Below, piece by piece: positions 12,151 to 24,110 of a stretch of 64,000 bases of DNA. The translations under genes were made by a program, and so were the position numbers. The DNA comes from Endomychus coccineus (lineage: Eukaryota > Arthropoda > Insecta > Coleoptera > Endomychidae), in the NCBI GenBank assembly GCA_958510875.1, contig CAUEHT010000002.1:1240001-1304000 (forward strand), written 5' to 3'. The notes under the pieces are model-generated. The model worked only from the letters and a program-made list of their open reading frames with translations, searched no databases and was not told the DNA's origin. Numbering within the stretch: position 1 is the first letter of the stretch; each line of letters begins with the position of its first letter.

Positions 12151-13690
12151 TTTCGTCAATGAATTAATTAAATTTGTATTTTACAATATCAATGATTCAA
12201 AGACATTTTAATTTTGAAAAAGTGGAGTTGCAATATTTTAATTTGTTGTATATTATTTCAGAAGCCATGTAGTTGTAGAGCGACTATATTTTATGAGCAT
12301 TTTCTTTTGCAATACTTGAAGTTTCAATGATTGAATTATATAACCTAGAATTGGCCAAGTGACGTACGTCACAAATTCAAGAGAGTACTCTTGAACTATA
12401 CCTTCGACTAAGATTTGACTCCATTCCAATTTTATACTCTTCTATGAATATCTACCACTCTCAATCTATCTAACCAATAAATTTCAAAGTGACATACGAT
12501 CCAAAACATAGAATAACTTGTGACACGTGCTAATAGTAAAAGTTTCTATAAACGCGTACACATCTCTATATAACCTACAACTGCCAGAGTGACAACCTAA
12601 AGGTGCTCATACGCCTCACATGAAGGTTACCACGCACCATCCGACTAAACCCTCGAAAAGGCGTTGCACATGAAAACAACTGTACGTCAGCGGGGCGTAA
12701 CTTAGCGGGGCGTAGCACAGCGGGGCGTAGCCCGTAAAATCAACTAGTCGGTATTAGAATGAGCGGCTTATTAGGTTGGTGTTAAAGTTACTAAAAATCT
12801 AACCAGGAATATGCGATTTTCGACCTAATCGACGAACATTTTTGAACACGACAAGCTAAAATATGCGAGCAAAGCGAGCCCAAAAAATGATTGAAACGTT
12901 AACTTTGAACCTTTTAAAAGGTCGCGATGGCCCCAAACCGGGTCGATAACTGTTTTGAAATAGTTAATTTTCCATAAATCGAATGACGTTCACGCGAGAA
13001 GCGCGTAGCACGCGAGTTAGAAAAGTGCAAAAATAGTGCTCCCTCCTACGACTTTAAGGGGACATTTGGAGTGCGGTTTTCGATCCATGTCGTTAGATTA
13101 TGAACCGGGTCAACTTAATAGCATAGTCTCGGGCCCCAAAATGTCTTTTAAATACGAAAATGTAATCCAAATAGAAACAGGTACTCTCAGGTCTCAGCTA
13201 TGCACGTCTGACGTGCGAAGCACCAAAGGGAATTTTCTAGCTACCAAAATATACCCGAAGCGGGTAAAAGCTAGCGGCCCATAGCCAGAAAGACTTTATT
13301 ACAGCTAGCGCCGGCCGCACGATGCACGAAACGGCCCCAAATTAACAAGATCGAGGTAAAATGTATAAATTCTAACTGACGCGTAGCGAGGCATATGTCA
13401 AAATCATTTCGTTCGTAGCTTATTACATAGGAGGTTTGGCCTTCATGCAATTGTGTTTTTATACAATTCGAACCTTCTAATTTCGATAGGCCACGTGAAA
13501 ATCCCGGAGTCCGAAGCGCCAAAGACATCTGAGTGTTTAAAGTTTCGTATAAAATTGCGAAATTTGGCATTCTTAGAAACGTCAAATTAATTAATCTGAC
13601 ACAAGATTTGGGGATATTTTTATTCAAATCGATATAATACCAATTTTTGGGCGGCCATAATGTAATAATAATAATGAAAATTGCTCAAAT
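12151..13690. repeat. Non-coding repeat block E (copy 2)
   Basis: Counterpart of 4,131-5,730, with the CAGCGGGGCGTA iterations at 12,690-12,735 and the same CG-richer segment at 13,030-13,680. The 82-codon frame seen in copy 1 is also open here (13,036-13,284). Confidence 0.65.
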
Positions 13691-15671
13691 CGAAAACTAG
13701 AGCCTGTACTTTCAATTAAAATTCACCATTCGAAAGATCCTCATCGATAATGTTGAAATAGAACCAAACTATATTCCAAGACGTAACCCAAAAATGCCGC
13801 TAAGTAGCTTAAAATAAATCATAAAGATTTGACGTGTTTTGAGTTTTGACGGTAACCTATGTAGAATAACCTGATAATTTACGAAAGCGATTGATTTCGG
13901 AGGTGTATTTATAATGAAATGAAGTAGAAGCAATGCGAAAAGCGTTGTAAAAACTCTATACGGCATATCAGTGTCCAAAATGGTCCATGGACGAAGATAC
14001 CTTTCCTAGGGGTACAAGTACATTTTTACATCTTTCAGTTTTATGGGGACACGAAACACCATAACTATCGACTCTAGAAACTTTTAAATAAGTGGTTACA
14101 AATCTATGGTCTTATTTCACCAAAATCTAACCTTATTCATAGTCTGGGAGTTATATAGTAAACAACATGTCTCTAACTAAAAGTCAACTAAACCACATAA
14201 ATAAGATATGAACGGGGGCCCCATCTATTAAAAAACGTTCTAGAGGTATGTCTGAACAATATGTAACAATAAGATTCATCATAGTTCATTTTAGATATAG
14301 ATTTATTGTACATATCAATGTTGGTGCCTACATACATATTCTTGCAACAAACCCAAGTACATAGGGATTGAAAGAATGACAACACGATATAGAAAGGTAT
14401 GTACATCATTTACTAGAGGAGTACAATAGATTTCAAGGAAGATATCGAAATATCTGTCATGTTCTACAGTAAGCGTAGCATCTTCCAGTAGCAGCACGAT
14501 CATTGGATTCACTCAGAATTAGTTCAAATTCATAGTACAAGCCTTTCAATGTACTCGAGTAATCTTACTCTAGATACAATGAAGATATTTTCATATACAT
14601 GTGTATGATGTATTATGTTTTAGGATCTGAATTGTCATTTCACATTTTCAACGTAGATACAACGTTATGATACATTATAATAGCATCTTTCAAGAATTCA
14701 ATGCCAAATATGGATAAATTATATGGAATAAGGAAAGATGTATACAAGAGTATTTCATATGTTCTTGGAAAGGAAAGCATTCAATGTTCAATTTACATGT
14801 AGGTACCTATCATTTCATACATATGTCAGTTGGTGGAAAAATTGCACCAAATCATATCAATTTTATGGAAACGTACATGCATGAAAATGATTATAAAAGT
14901 CTTCAACAATGAAGTTGCTGCCACAAGGTATACTTTCGACAAAGTATACATCATTATATGGATGTTATACAACATTGAGAGAGATGACGGGAAAGTTTAC
15001 AAATGATAGATTGTACAGTTTCAATACTTCAAATCGAGCTTTGTAAATATATATTTGAAAAGAACCCAGGTTAGAGTAAAGTTTAATGATGACATACTTT
15101 CATTCATTCAGTTATTCCTGGCATATATCAGATAGATTCGAAGCTGAAAAGAGAAAAAATTCTTCCTTAATGGGTAATAATTTTTTTATTATAACATACC
15201 TTCCTCTGATTTCTCTGGACTGTAACTAGCTAGCATAAAGTAACTTCACAGATAATGCAAATAGCATTAAAAATAATTGAAAAATCAGCTTGAGAGATTT
15301 ACATACAAAAGTAGTTGCAAACAACATTGTCTGATTGAAAGTTATCGAATAACATTTCAACTTCAACTGAGGAAAGATTTCCAAATAATATGTCAGACCT
15401 AACGGGGTAGAGGTGGTAGGTATTTTCCTTCAATTACTTAAGTAGTAACTGTATCTTACTTCAGAAAAGAGAATGGTATAGTTACAGACTTGCATAATAT
15501 ATCATTGTCTGATTGCAAGTATTTGTTGATTCACAAATAGTTGGTTTTATTTAGGTTTTTTCTTTTACATTTGTAAACTCAATAAACATATCAAAAGAGT
15601 TCACATTGTGGATAAACTATATCACTAAATAAAAAATAATCACCATCATCCACTAAAATACTATTAAAGTA
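13691..15671. other. Non-coding, no gene seen
   Basis: Counterpart of 5,731-7,730 up to about 15,312, then AT-rich sequence ending at the TA target of the mariner-type element. No supported coding region. Confidence 0.6.
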
Positions 15672-16143
15672 CAGGGTGTCCCATTTTAGGTACTTTTGCG
15701 GGTTATCTCCTTTATTTTTAAAGATAGAGAGTTGCGGTTTTCGCGACACTTTGCTACTTTTTCGTAAAACTCAAGATGCCGTCAACAGAATTTTCATAGC
15801 CCTTTTAGTTTTTAAGATACAGGGCATTTCTGAAAATGTTGCATTTTGTGACCCCCCTCGTATCTCCGTTATCCTTCAACTTATCGAAAAGGTAAAATAA
15901 TATTCTGATAGTTTTTTTTTTCGTAGAATGCAGTGGTGTAGATAACTTTTGTTACATATTCACTGTTTTTGAGTTATAAAGCAAACTTATGTTTTTTTAA
16001 ATGGAACCCCCTGTATATTTATAAACTAAAAAATTTGTCTTTTTTTTACCTTTTCAAAAATATATGATAATATAAACTTTTTTTCAGAAACACGCAAATA
16101 ATTGACAATTTTCAGAAATTAAATACATATTTTAATAGTAGGC
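15672..16143 (+). repeat. Left terminal inverted repeat of the mariner-type element
   Basis: Reverse complement of 17,543-18,011 with scattered differences. Within it, 15,672-16,013 looks like a self-contained 342-bp unit: it starts CAGGGTGTCCCATTT, ends AAATGGAACCCCCTG, and has TA on both sides. Confidence 0.85.
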
Positions 16144-16263
16144 CATTGATATTGTTTATGACAACAAACAGAAATAAACGTCAAATCTCTATCGCATTTA
16201 AGCTGTTTATTTTCGTTCTTTTGGTATCATCATTTAATAGATATTTAACAATTTTTTCGAATA

Positions 16264-17354
16264 ATGGCAGTTTACGAAAATTATGAGAAATATGATATGA
16301 TGGTATGTTTTATACAGAGTAATGAAAATTCTGAAGAAGCTTCGGAATTATATTTTCAAAGGTGAGTAAGCTATGAAAATCTCTATTATCATTTTAATTT
16401 TTGCTTGTTAGATATCCAGAAAGAAGGCAACCGTTTTTTGGGATATTTCCCCGTTTAAAAGCAAATTTAGTTGAGCACGGATCATTTGTTCACCCGCGCC
16501 CTAAAACATACAACAAAGAGAACAGGGAAAGAAAAGAGATAGATAATACTTTAGGATATATAGAAGCAACACCTTCGTCCTCAGGTAGAAAAATTGAGAA
16601 GGAAATTGGTGTGCCAAAAACTAACGCTCACAGGAGCGTTTACAAATTTAATATACTACAACATTTGCATCCTGGCTATGCTGAGCGCCGGGCACCGTTT
16701 TGCCAGTGGTATTTGCAACAAATCGATGCTAACGATTTATTTGGCAGACTTGTTATCTGGTCAGACGAATGCTTTATTTCAAGTGCTGGCATTTTCAATC
16801 GCCACTATACCAGGAACTGGCATAGTGAAAATCAGCATTTAATGTTTGAAAGGGCACAACAAGGACGCTTTGGAGTTGGAGTTTCATGTTTTATTTTGGG
16901 TACACATATAGTTTATAGGATTTTTGAAGGAGGTCTTACAGCACGTAGATACCTAGAAATTCTTGAGGAAGTTATTCCAGAACTGCTCGAAAACATTCCA
17001 TTAGCCCAGTATAATGCTGTTTACCTACAGCAAGATGGTGCCCCAAGTCATAACTCTTGGCTCTTAAGGGCCTTTCTCAATAATAACTTTCCTCAAAGTT
17101 GGATAGGTACCAAAGGACCTGTTAGATGGCCTCCACGATCACCAGATCTCTCAATTTTAGATTTTTTTTTATGGGGCTATATACAAAATGAAGTATATGA
17201 AACTCGATATGACGGCATTGCAGAACTTCGAGAGGCAGTTCATTTAGCTTTTCGAAATCTGCGAATGAGAACAATGGTTCTTTTGAACGCTATTCACAGA
17301 ATCTCAAAGATGTGCATTAGAGAAAATGGTGGTCAATTTGAACATCACATTTAA
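16264..17354 (+). CDS. Mariner-type transposase, two exons
   Basis: Cut-and-paste transposase acting in the nucleus on the element's own terminal repeats. Exon 1 (16,264-16,361, ATG) and exon 2 (16,412-17,354) join across a 50-bp GT-AG intron (GTGAGT donor, TTAG acceptor), splitting an Arg codon, to give 346 aa. Exon 1 reads MAVYENYEKYDMM... and runs into YPERRQP, an N-terminal helix-turn-helix of the DUF4817 kind. The catalytic triad is D151 (WSDECF), D241 (QQDGAPSH) and D283 (SPDLSILDFF), leaving 41 residues between the last two; this is the DD41D spacing known from rosa-type mariner relatives. No stop or frameshift is present. The family assignment is from motifs; activity is inference. 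Confidence 0.9.
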
Positions 17355-17542
17355 TTTTTTTTAATAATGTTATTTTTTTGTGTTTTTGTTATATTGTCAC
17401 TTTACGCCACAAAGCTGTTGTTACAAACTTACTGTTAGAAAAAAGATCTATGGGAATTTTTTTTAATAGATACCTATATACAAGGTATCCAATTATTTGT
17501 TAGTAATATGTAAGTTGCACTTGTTTATTATTGTTAACCATA

Positions 17543-18011
17543 GCCTACTATTAAAATATGTATTTAATTTCTGAAAATTGTCAATTATTTGCGTGTTTCT
17601 GAAAAAAAGTTTATGCTATCATATATTTTTGGAAAGGTAAAAAAAAGGAAAATTTTATAGTCTATAAATATACAGGGTGTTCCATTTAAAAAACATAAGT
17701 TTACTTTATAACTCAAAAACAGTAAATATGTAACAACAGTTATCTACACCACTGCATTCCACGGAAAAAATCTATTAGAACGTTATTTTACCTTTTCGAT
17801 AAGTTGAAGGATAACGGAGATACGAGGGGAGTAACAACATGCAACATTTTCAGAAATGCCCTGTATCTTAAAAACTAAAAGGGCTATGAAAATTCTGTTG
17901 ACGACATCTTGAGTTTTACGAAAAAGTAGCACAGTGTCGCGAAAACCGCAACTCTCTATCTTTAAAAATAAAGGAGATACCCCACAAAAGTACCCAAAAT
18001 GGGACACCCTG
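17543..18011 (+). repeat. Right terminal inverted repeat of the mariner-type element
   Basis: Mirror of 15,672-16,143. The internal unit is 17,673-18,011 (339 bp), again bounded by TA and the CAGGGTGT-type end. Confidence 0.85.
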
Positions 18012-18313
18012 TACAGAGTAGCTATCCAATTACATTATAAAGAGGAATACCCTCCTACATACTGGTTCTATTTAGGTACTTTCTTTACTGGGAAACTTTT
18101 CCAAATAATAAGTCACATCCAAAAGGGGGTGGGGTCCTCTCCTTCGATTATTTGAATAGTAATGTATGTTGCTCCATAAAAGAAAGAGGTATAGTTAGAA
18201 GCTTGCATATATCATTGACTACTTCAGGTACATGAAGATTCACATAGTTGCTATCTTATATATATACGACTTTATTATTCTTTATTTCTGATCTATTGTT
18301 TATTTGTATGTAT
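18012..18313. other. Non-coding, dispersed repeat
   Basis: Resembles blocks at 600-760 and 9,730-9,870. No gene seen. Confidence 0.5.
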
Positions 18314-18567
18314 TTATTAGTTTAGTGAACCATTGTACTATCGCCTTGGTTAGTGAGAAAATTATTGATATAGTATTATATAGGTAGGTACTTTTGGAGA
18401 AATAGAGTTATCCTTCATTCAAATGATTAATTGAATTTATTTAATTTATCTACCTACTTCTGATGTTATATGTAAAATGATTACAAACTAAATAAATCTA
18501 AAATGAACACTTTTCAAACATATAAGTACATAATATCCTAATGATATCAGTTTCCACATTGAAAATG
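18314..18567. repeat. Direct repeat C, upstream of a LINE
   Basis: About 254 bp repeated in the same orientation at 22,038-22,292 with few differences; a partial copy is at 24,830-24,960. The pair brackets the LINE at 18,568-21,890, which is too long for an ordinary LINE target duplication. Confidence 0.75.
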
Positions 18568-18884
18568 GACCTTTATGTAATCGGTTTGGAGCATGTTCTG
18601 TCTATGAATATTTTGGTATCTATAGGTGCTATAACTGCTCAGGTTTTGGTCATAGTGCTAAAGACTGTGAAATAGAAAGTGTTTGTTTGAAATGTGGCAA
18701 TCATGATCACTCTGGTAATAATTGTGATAGTGAATCAAACAGATGTCCCAACTGTGTAGAAGCAAATGACAAACTCTCTTTAAAATTGAATTCGAATCAT
18801 TCCCCATTCGATTATAACTGTCCAGTATTAGTTCAAAAAATTAACAATGAGAAACGAAAATTAGAAATGGAAACAAATCAATAG
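18568..18884 (+). pseudogene. LINE ORF1 (gag-like) C-terminal fragment with CCHC zinc knuckles
   Basis: The frame reads ACSVYEYFGIYRCYNCSGFGH and continues with SAKDC, CLKCGNHDHSGNNC and CPNC. These are the three consecutive cysteine-histidine knuckles that end ORF1 proteins of Jockey-, R1- and I-type LINEs and bind the element's RNA. It ends at a stop at 18,882-18,884. The N-terminal two thirds are missing at the 5' junction. ORF2 starts 33 bp downstream. Confidence 0.8.
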
Positions 18885-18917
18885 CAATTACCTAATAACA
18901 AACTCGATACCTCTAAA

Positions 18918-21604
18918 ATGTCAAACTTCTCTAAAATTTTACATTATAACATTCAATGTCTAAGAAACAAAACTTCAGAACTAGAAGCTTTTTTAATAGG
19001 TAAAAGTTATGATATACTTTGTATAAATGAACATTGGTTGGGATCTGACGAATTATAAACACTCTGAACATAAGTGGTTTTGTAAATCTCTCAGCTTTTT
19101 GCAGAACAACGCATAAACATGGGGGAGTGGGTATTTTTACAAGTAATATCATAGAAGCAATTCCGTTAGCCTTTGATACTCAAGAAATATCTGATGAAAT
19201 ACATTTTGAAATAGCAGGTATAATGTACAACAATATACAGGTACTGACAATCTATCGCTCACCTCTTGGGGATTTTGACATATTTTTAAATAGATTAGAT
19301 GCAACTCTTAATAAGCTATCATTACACAAAGGTACTATAATAACTGGGAACTTTAACGCACATTTCCATTCAGATAGTAAAGGATCTCAGTTACTATGTA
19401 ATATGTTTGAATCCTACGGACTACATAAAACTGTTCATAACTATACTAGAAACGGAGCAACTCTTGATAACATATTTACCAATTTTAACAGCAATTGTTA
19501 TGTTGCAACAGTAACAGATCCCAATTTATCTGATCATCTTGCTATATCATTTAATTTTGAAGTGGAAAACAAAACATCATTAAATAATAAAATCAGAATA
19601 ACCTACAGACTAATAACAGAACAAGGCTTCTTTAAACTTTATAATTATGTAGATAAAGTAGATTGGTTATTTGTAAACAATTCTCAAATAAATGTAAATA
19701 ACAAATTTGATCATTTCTTATATCTGATAATAGATGGCTGTGATTCTAGCTTCCCAATGAAAACAAAATTTATAAAACAAAATGAACCTCACATACCTAA
19801 AATACATTGGTTCAATGACAACTTAAGACAAAGTAGAGAAAAATTGCAGTTATCAAGCAGTTTAAATAAAACTAAACCACAAATTGTTTCCAAGGAATCA
19901 CTTAATAAATTTAAAAAAGGTATCGTGAGGACATTAATAAAAGTAAAAAAGAAGCTAACGATAAATACATTAACAATTCAAAAAATATGCAGAAGGCATT
20001 GTGCCACTGATTCAAATATTTTTTCACAAATATAGCAGAATCCCTTGTCAAGAATCTTCCTCCTTTACAAAATAATCTTATTGATTATATAAAAAAAATT
20101 AATTTAGTCTTCCATTCAGAATTTAAATTCATAGAAGTTACTTTCAATGAAATGAGAGATATAATTTCAAATTTAAATAATAGTCCCAGCAAGGACACTT
20201 ATAATATAAATGTTAAAATAGTTAAAACTATTCTAAATTTGATCGTTTTTCCTGAAATCGTTTTCCTAAAATCGTTTTTCCTAAAATTATAAACCAATGT
20301 ATCACCTCTAACATTTTTCCAGATTCCCTCAAAATATCTAAAGTAGTTCCGATTTACAAAAAAGGCTTATGCGATGATGTTAATAACTATAGGCCAATAT
20401 CAATTACACCCATCTTTGTCAAAATTTTTGAGACTGTGCTGAAACGGCAAATAACATACTATTTTGAGGCAAATAATTTGTTTAATAAATGTCAATTTGG
20501 ATTTCGTAGCAATGTTTCTACTACAGCTGCTATAAACAAACTTACTAGCTATGTTCGAGAATGTTTTGAGGAGAAGAAGTTCATGCAAGCCTCCTTTTTT
20601 GACGTTGCCAAGGCTTTTGACTGTGTGTCCCATGATCTGTTGATGCAAAAGCTCCAAGAATACAACTTTGATAACAATAGTATAAATCTTATTAAATCAT
20701 ACTTAACTAATCGTATGCAAAATGTATCATACAACAATGAAAACTCGACAAATAAAATTTGGCGTTCCACAAGGATCTGTCTTGGGGCCAACCTTATTTT
20801 TAATATACCTCAAGGACATTAGCAATTCTCTGTTGTATAAGAACAACATTATTTTATTTGCCGACGACACAACAACACATGATAGTGCTGACAGCTTGGA
20901 GCAATTGAGTCAACAAGCCTTGGAAACACGAACCAGTATTTGTAATTGGTGGCTTGCTAATAACCTTAGCATTAATGATAGCAAAACACAAACTTTACAT
21001 TTTTCACTTAGACCAGTCAATTTAAATATTGAAACCAACATAGTTAAATTCCTCGGCGTTTATCTCGATTCAAGATTGACATGGGAGCATCATATTGCAC
21101 AATTATCAAAAAAACTCGACAAAGTCATTTTCGTTTTACGAAATCTAAAAAATACAATATCAGTGAATGTATTGATGAATGCATACTATGGTTATTTCCA
21201 TTCACATATGACATATGCAATACTACGTTGGGGTCATTCAGCGCAGTCCTCAAGGATTTCTACAATTCAGAGAAGGTGCATAAGAGTGTTCGCAAACCTA
21301 AAATATAGAGCGTGTTGTAAACAAAAATTTAAATCCTTGAAGATGCTCACTTTTCCAAGTGTTTTTATATTAAATTGTATAATACATGTAAAAAAAAATC
21401 TGGTTGTTTATGTTAAACACTCCAACTATCATGAATATGACATCAGAGGAAAGGACAATCTTGTTTGTCAACTTCAACAGAATCAATAAAACTAGAGATG
21501 GACAAGGCCACTATAGCATAAAATTATACAATGTTCTACCAGAATCTATTAAAAATTTAAATATCAGAAATTTTGAACACAAAATTTACTTTTTTACAAA
21601 ATAA
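18918..21604 (+). pseudogene. LINE ORF2: endonuclease and reverse transcriptase, multiply frameshifted
   Basis: Begins at ATG 18,918 with KILHYNIQCLRNK, the start of an APE-type endonuclease. The frame shifts near 19,060 and continues through GNFNAHF and LSDHLAISF, the last catalytic strands of that domain, to 20,035. After more frameshifts the reverse transcriptase appears: PIYKKG..NNYRPIS near 20,350, FGFRSN, DVAKAFDCVSHDLL, GVPQGSVLGP, the active site FADDTT near 20,860, and KFLGVYLDSRLTW. The C-terminal tail ends at 21,604. A threefold repeat of about 17 bp at 20,242-20,287 is one source of disruption. The protein would nick chromosomal DNA and copy its RNA there, but this copy cannot encode it. 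Confidence 0.88.
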
Positions 21605-22037
21605 AGCATTCTATAGTATAGATGAGTATTTAGGTTTTAATTTTGGAGACATTGAAAGTAGTACTATGGTGTTTAATTATGATCTATCTAAAATTTTATT
21701 ATGTAATTAGTTGTATTTATTGTAATTTATCATCATTTATGAAAATCTTAATGTAAATTTTATTATTATTTAGTATAAAAATTATTCAATTTAATAAGTG
21801 ATTCTCCAACTGTGATACATCTGATTTATTAATGTCAAATACTATAAATTTCAAATACCATCCTTAATAAATTGTTTTGCATTGACTTGTGAAATAATCA
21901 CCCTTATCCACTAAAAATACTATTAAAATACTGAGGACGTTTCGACAAGCATAAGGCATTAGAGTTGGAAGATTCTCTGTAATTGAGCAGCTCTTTTACT
22001 GGATAAGGTTGATTATTTCTTATTTATATTTGAAAGT
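21605..22037. other. LINE 3' tail and dispersed repeat
   Basis: To about 21,890 this is AT-rich 3' untranslated sequence of the LINE. From 21,890 it matches the block at 430-600 and 9,555-9,730. No gene. Confidence 0.55.
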
Positions 22038-22292
22038 TATTAGTTTAGTGAACCATTGTACTATCGCCTTGGTTAGTGAGAAAATTATTGATTTAAGTAT
22101 TATATAGGTAGGTACTTTTGAAGAAATAGAGTTATCCTCCATTCAAATGGTTAATTGAATTTATTTAATATATCTACCTACTTCTGATGTTATATGTAAA
22201 ACGATTACAAACTAAATAAATCTAAAATGAATACTTTTCAAACATATAAGTACATAGTATCCTAATGATATCAGTTTCCACATTGAAAATGG
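22038..22292. repeat. Direct repeat C, downstream copy
   Basis: Same orientation and near-identical to 18,314-18,567. Its distal end abuts the 3' end of LINE J copy 1. Confidence 0.75.
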
Positions 22293-22299
22293 AGCTTTA

Positions 22300-23703
22300 T
22301 AGTAAATCTTCAAAGAAAACGTGAGATAATGCCGAGAATAATAGAGCATTCTTAAGGATGCATATGATTTCTGCAACAATTCAGATACATAATCCTTGAA
22401 TCTTTGTTCATTATCCAGTAGTATTCCCAAATTGTTAACCAAATTAATCACTGGTAAAGTGCAATTGTTAATATGAATATTGATGTTCGAACTCACATCT
22501 TGATAGGTTCCTCTGGCACAAAATAATATAACTTTACATTTGGCATGGCTTAAGAGAAGGATATGTTCTAGAGATAAACTATAAATAAGCTGAAGATCAT
22601 TATTGATTAATTGTTGAGCATGTTGAATGTCCTCTTTTTGAAAGCTGGAATATGCTTGAGAGTCATCGGCATAAGCTTGTATAGTACAGTGTTTCACAGC
22701 TTTCAGTATATCGGATGTATAAATAATAAACAATAATGGGCCCAATATAGATCCCTGCGGTACTCCGGATTTAATAAGTGTGCTATCCGAAAAAACATTA
22801 CCAACTTTAATCTTTTGGCGGTGCTCAGTCAGATACGATTTAATAAGTTCCTGTGCTTCAGACGAAAAACCATAATATTTCAATTTCGCACATAGTAATC
22901 TGTGATTAATAGTGTCAAATGCTTTTGAGAAGTCTAACAATACCAGAACACTAACAAGATATTTATCTAGGGCACTAAGAATATCATCAGTTACATTTGC
23001 TAAAGTTGTAGCTGTACTAAAATGTTCCAGTTTGACAATTAGGTATTAAATTAAACTCATTTACGAATTCATACACTTGGTTAAAGATTATCCTCTCCAA
23101 AACTTTTGATACTGTAGGTAAGATGCTAATGATGCGAACATCTGCTAATGATTCTGGTTTTGATACTTTAGGGATCGGACAGCCAATAGCCTCCTTCCAG
23201 AGATAAGGAAAAAGTCCTTTCTCAATACAACTATTCATGATATGAGTAATATAAGGTATAACGACTGAACTTGAGTATTTCAAAATATTTAGGGATATAC
23301 CATTATTACCATAGGCATTAGATTTTGTTATACAATATCTTGTGTACTTCCTCAATAGTAACTAACTGAAAGTTAAAAATATTGTTTTTGTCAAAGTAGA
23401 TGTTATTTTCATAAAAATTAATTTTGTTGACACAAATTTTATCATTTTCTTTATAAAAAGATGTAAAGTAATCATTAATTGCGTTTGGACATGAAAGTTC
23501 TTTAGGTATTTTGTTGACTTTATTATTCTTTATATTCAATGTTTTTAATGCAGACCAGGTCGATCTAATTTGATTTGCAACGTTATTCAAGTATGTCTTT
23601 TCCTATTTCGAATTGCAGACAAAGTGAGGTTTCGTAGTTTTTTATAATTTTGCCAATTTTCCATATTTCTTGTACTTTTAAAAACTGAAAGGGCTTTATT
23701 ACA
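22300..23703 (-). pseudogene. LINE J copy 1: linker and reverse transcriptase
   Basis: Minus-strand CR1/Jockey-type ORF2 fragment. From 23,703 it runs through the endonuclease-RT linker (IRSTWSALKTLNIKNNK), RT entry motifs (NDYFTSFYKEND, GCPIPKVSKPE, ISILPTVSKVLERI), LLDFSKAFDTINHRLL, SGVPQGSILGPLLF and the active site YADDSQ near 22,670, to NNLGILLDN. Frameshifts occur near 23,340 and 23,020. It is truncated at both ends: the frame runs out of the element near 22,300 into direct repeat C. A second copy lies at 29,872-37,892, split by a BEL element. Confidence 0.85.
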
Positions 23704-24110
23704 GCATTTTGGACCTAAGAAGAGCCAGGAACATTACCTTGTTGTAGTGTTCATTTGAGGTATAATATAATTTACTCCTTGAGTCTGTCTTGTGTCATGA
23801 CTAATTTCAGTGTTAGGTCTCATATCTATAACTGTATTAATTATACATTTTTTGTAATAAATTTGGCGAATGTCTAAAAGTCTGCTTTCTTTGAATAGAT
23901 TATCACTTGGATACATTTTGGGCTTTCTCGATAATATTTTGATAAATTTCTTTTGTAATATTTGTGTTGAATTGATGTGAATATTTGAAGTAAGTATACA
24001 GTTCAAGTAACTGTTTAGTAACTACATGTAAATTCTTCCTTAAGGTGTCAATGTTTTTTGAACAGGTTGATATTAGAGTGTGCCTCAATCAATGAACTAT
24101 TTACATTTGT
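23704..24110 (-). pseudogene. LINE C-terminal tail (family K)
   Basis: Two overlapping minus-strand frames (24,088 to 23,903 and 24,006 to 23,734) read NLFKNIDTLRKNLHVV, then LQKKFIKILSRKPKMYPSDNLFKESRLLDI. This is the domain that follows the RT in LINE ORF2 proteins. One frameshift separates them. Copies of its upstream segment are scattered at 4,040, 12,060, 24,150, 61,860 and 62,820. It abuts LINE J copy 1 at 23,703/23,704. Confidence 0.65.

Larger units (their letters stand above)
9145..15312. repeat. Right copy of the large direct duplication
   Basis: Collinear with 1-7,730. It lacks the Penelope insertion and therefore provides the empty site for it (around 10,928-10,941). Its last matching segment is near 15,240-15,312, equivalent to about 7,650-7,730. 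Unique small gaps and substitutions show that the copies have diverged for some time. Confidence 0.85.
15672..18011 (+). mobile_element. Mariner/Tc1-superfamily transposon with long inverted repeats
   Basis: A 2,340-bp element bounded by CAGGGTGTCCCATTTT and its reverse complement and flanked by TA at 15,670-15,671 and 18,012-18,013, the target duplication expected of Tc1/mariner elements. Terminal inverted repeats are about 470 bp. It contains one two-exon transposase gene that appears intact. The arms match closely but not perfectly, so the copy is fairly young rather than brand new. Confidence 0.92.
18568..21890 (+). mobile_element. Non-LTR retrotransposon (Jockey/CR1 type), 5'-truncated
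   Basis: Contains the C-terminal end of ORF1 with zinc knuckles and a nearly full ORF2 with endonuclease and reverse transcriptase, followed by an AT-rich 3' tail. Several frameshifts inactivate it. The 5' junction falls inside ORF1 exactly where direct repeat C ends. Confidence 0.85.
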
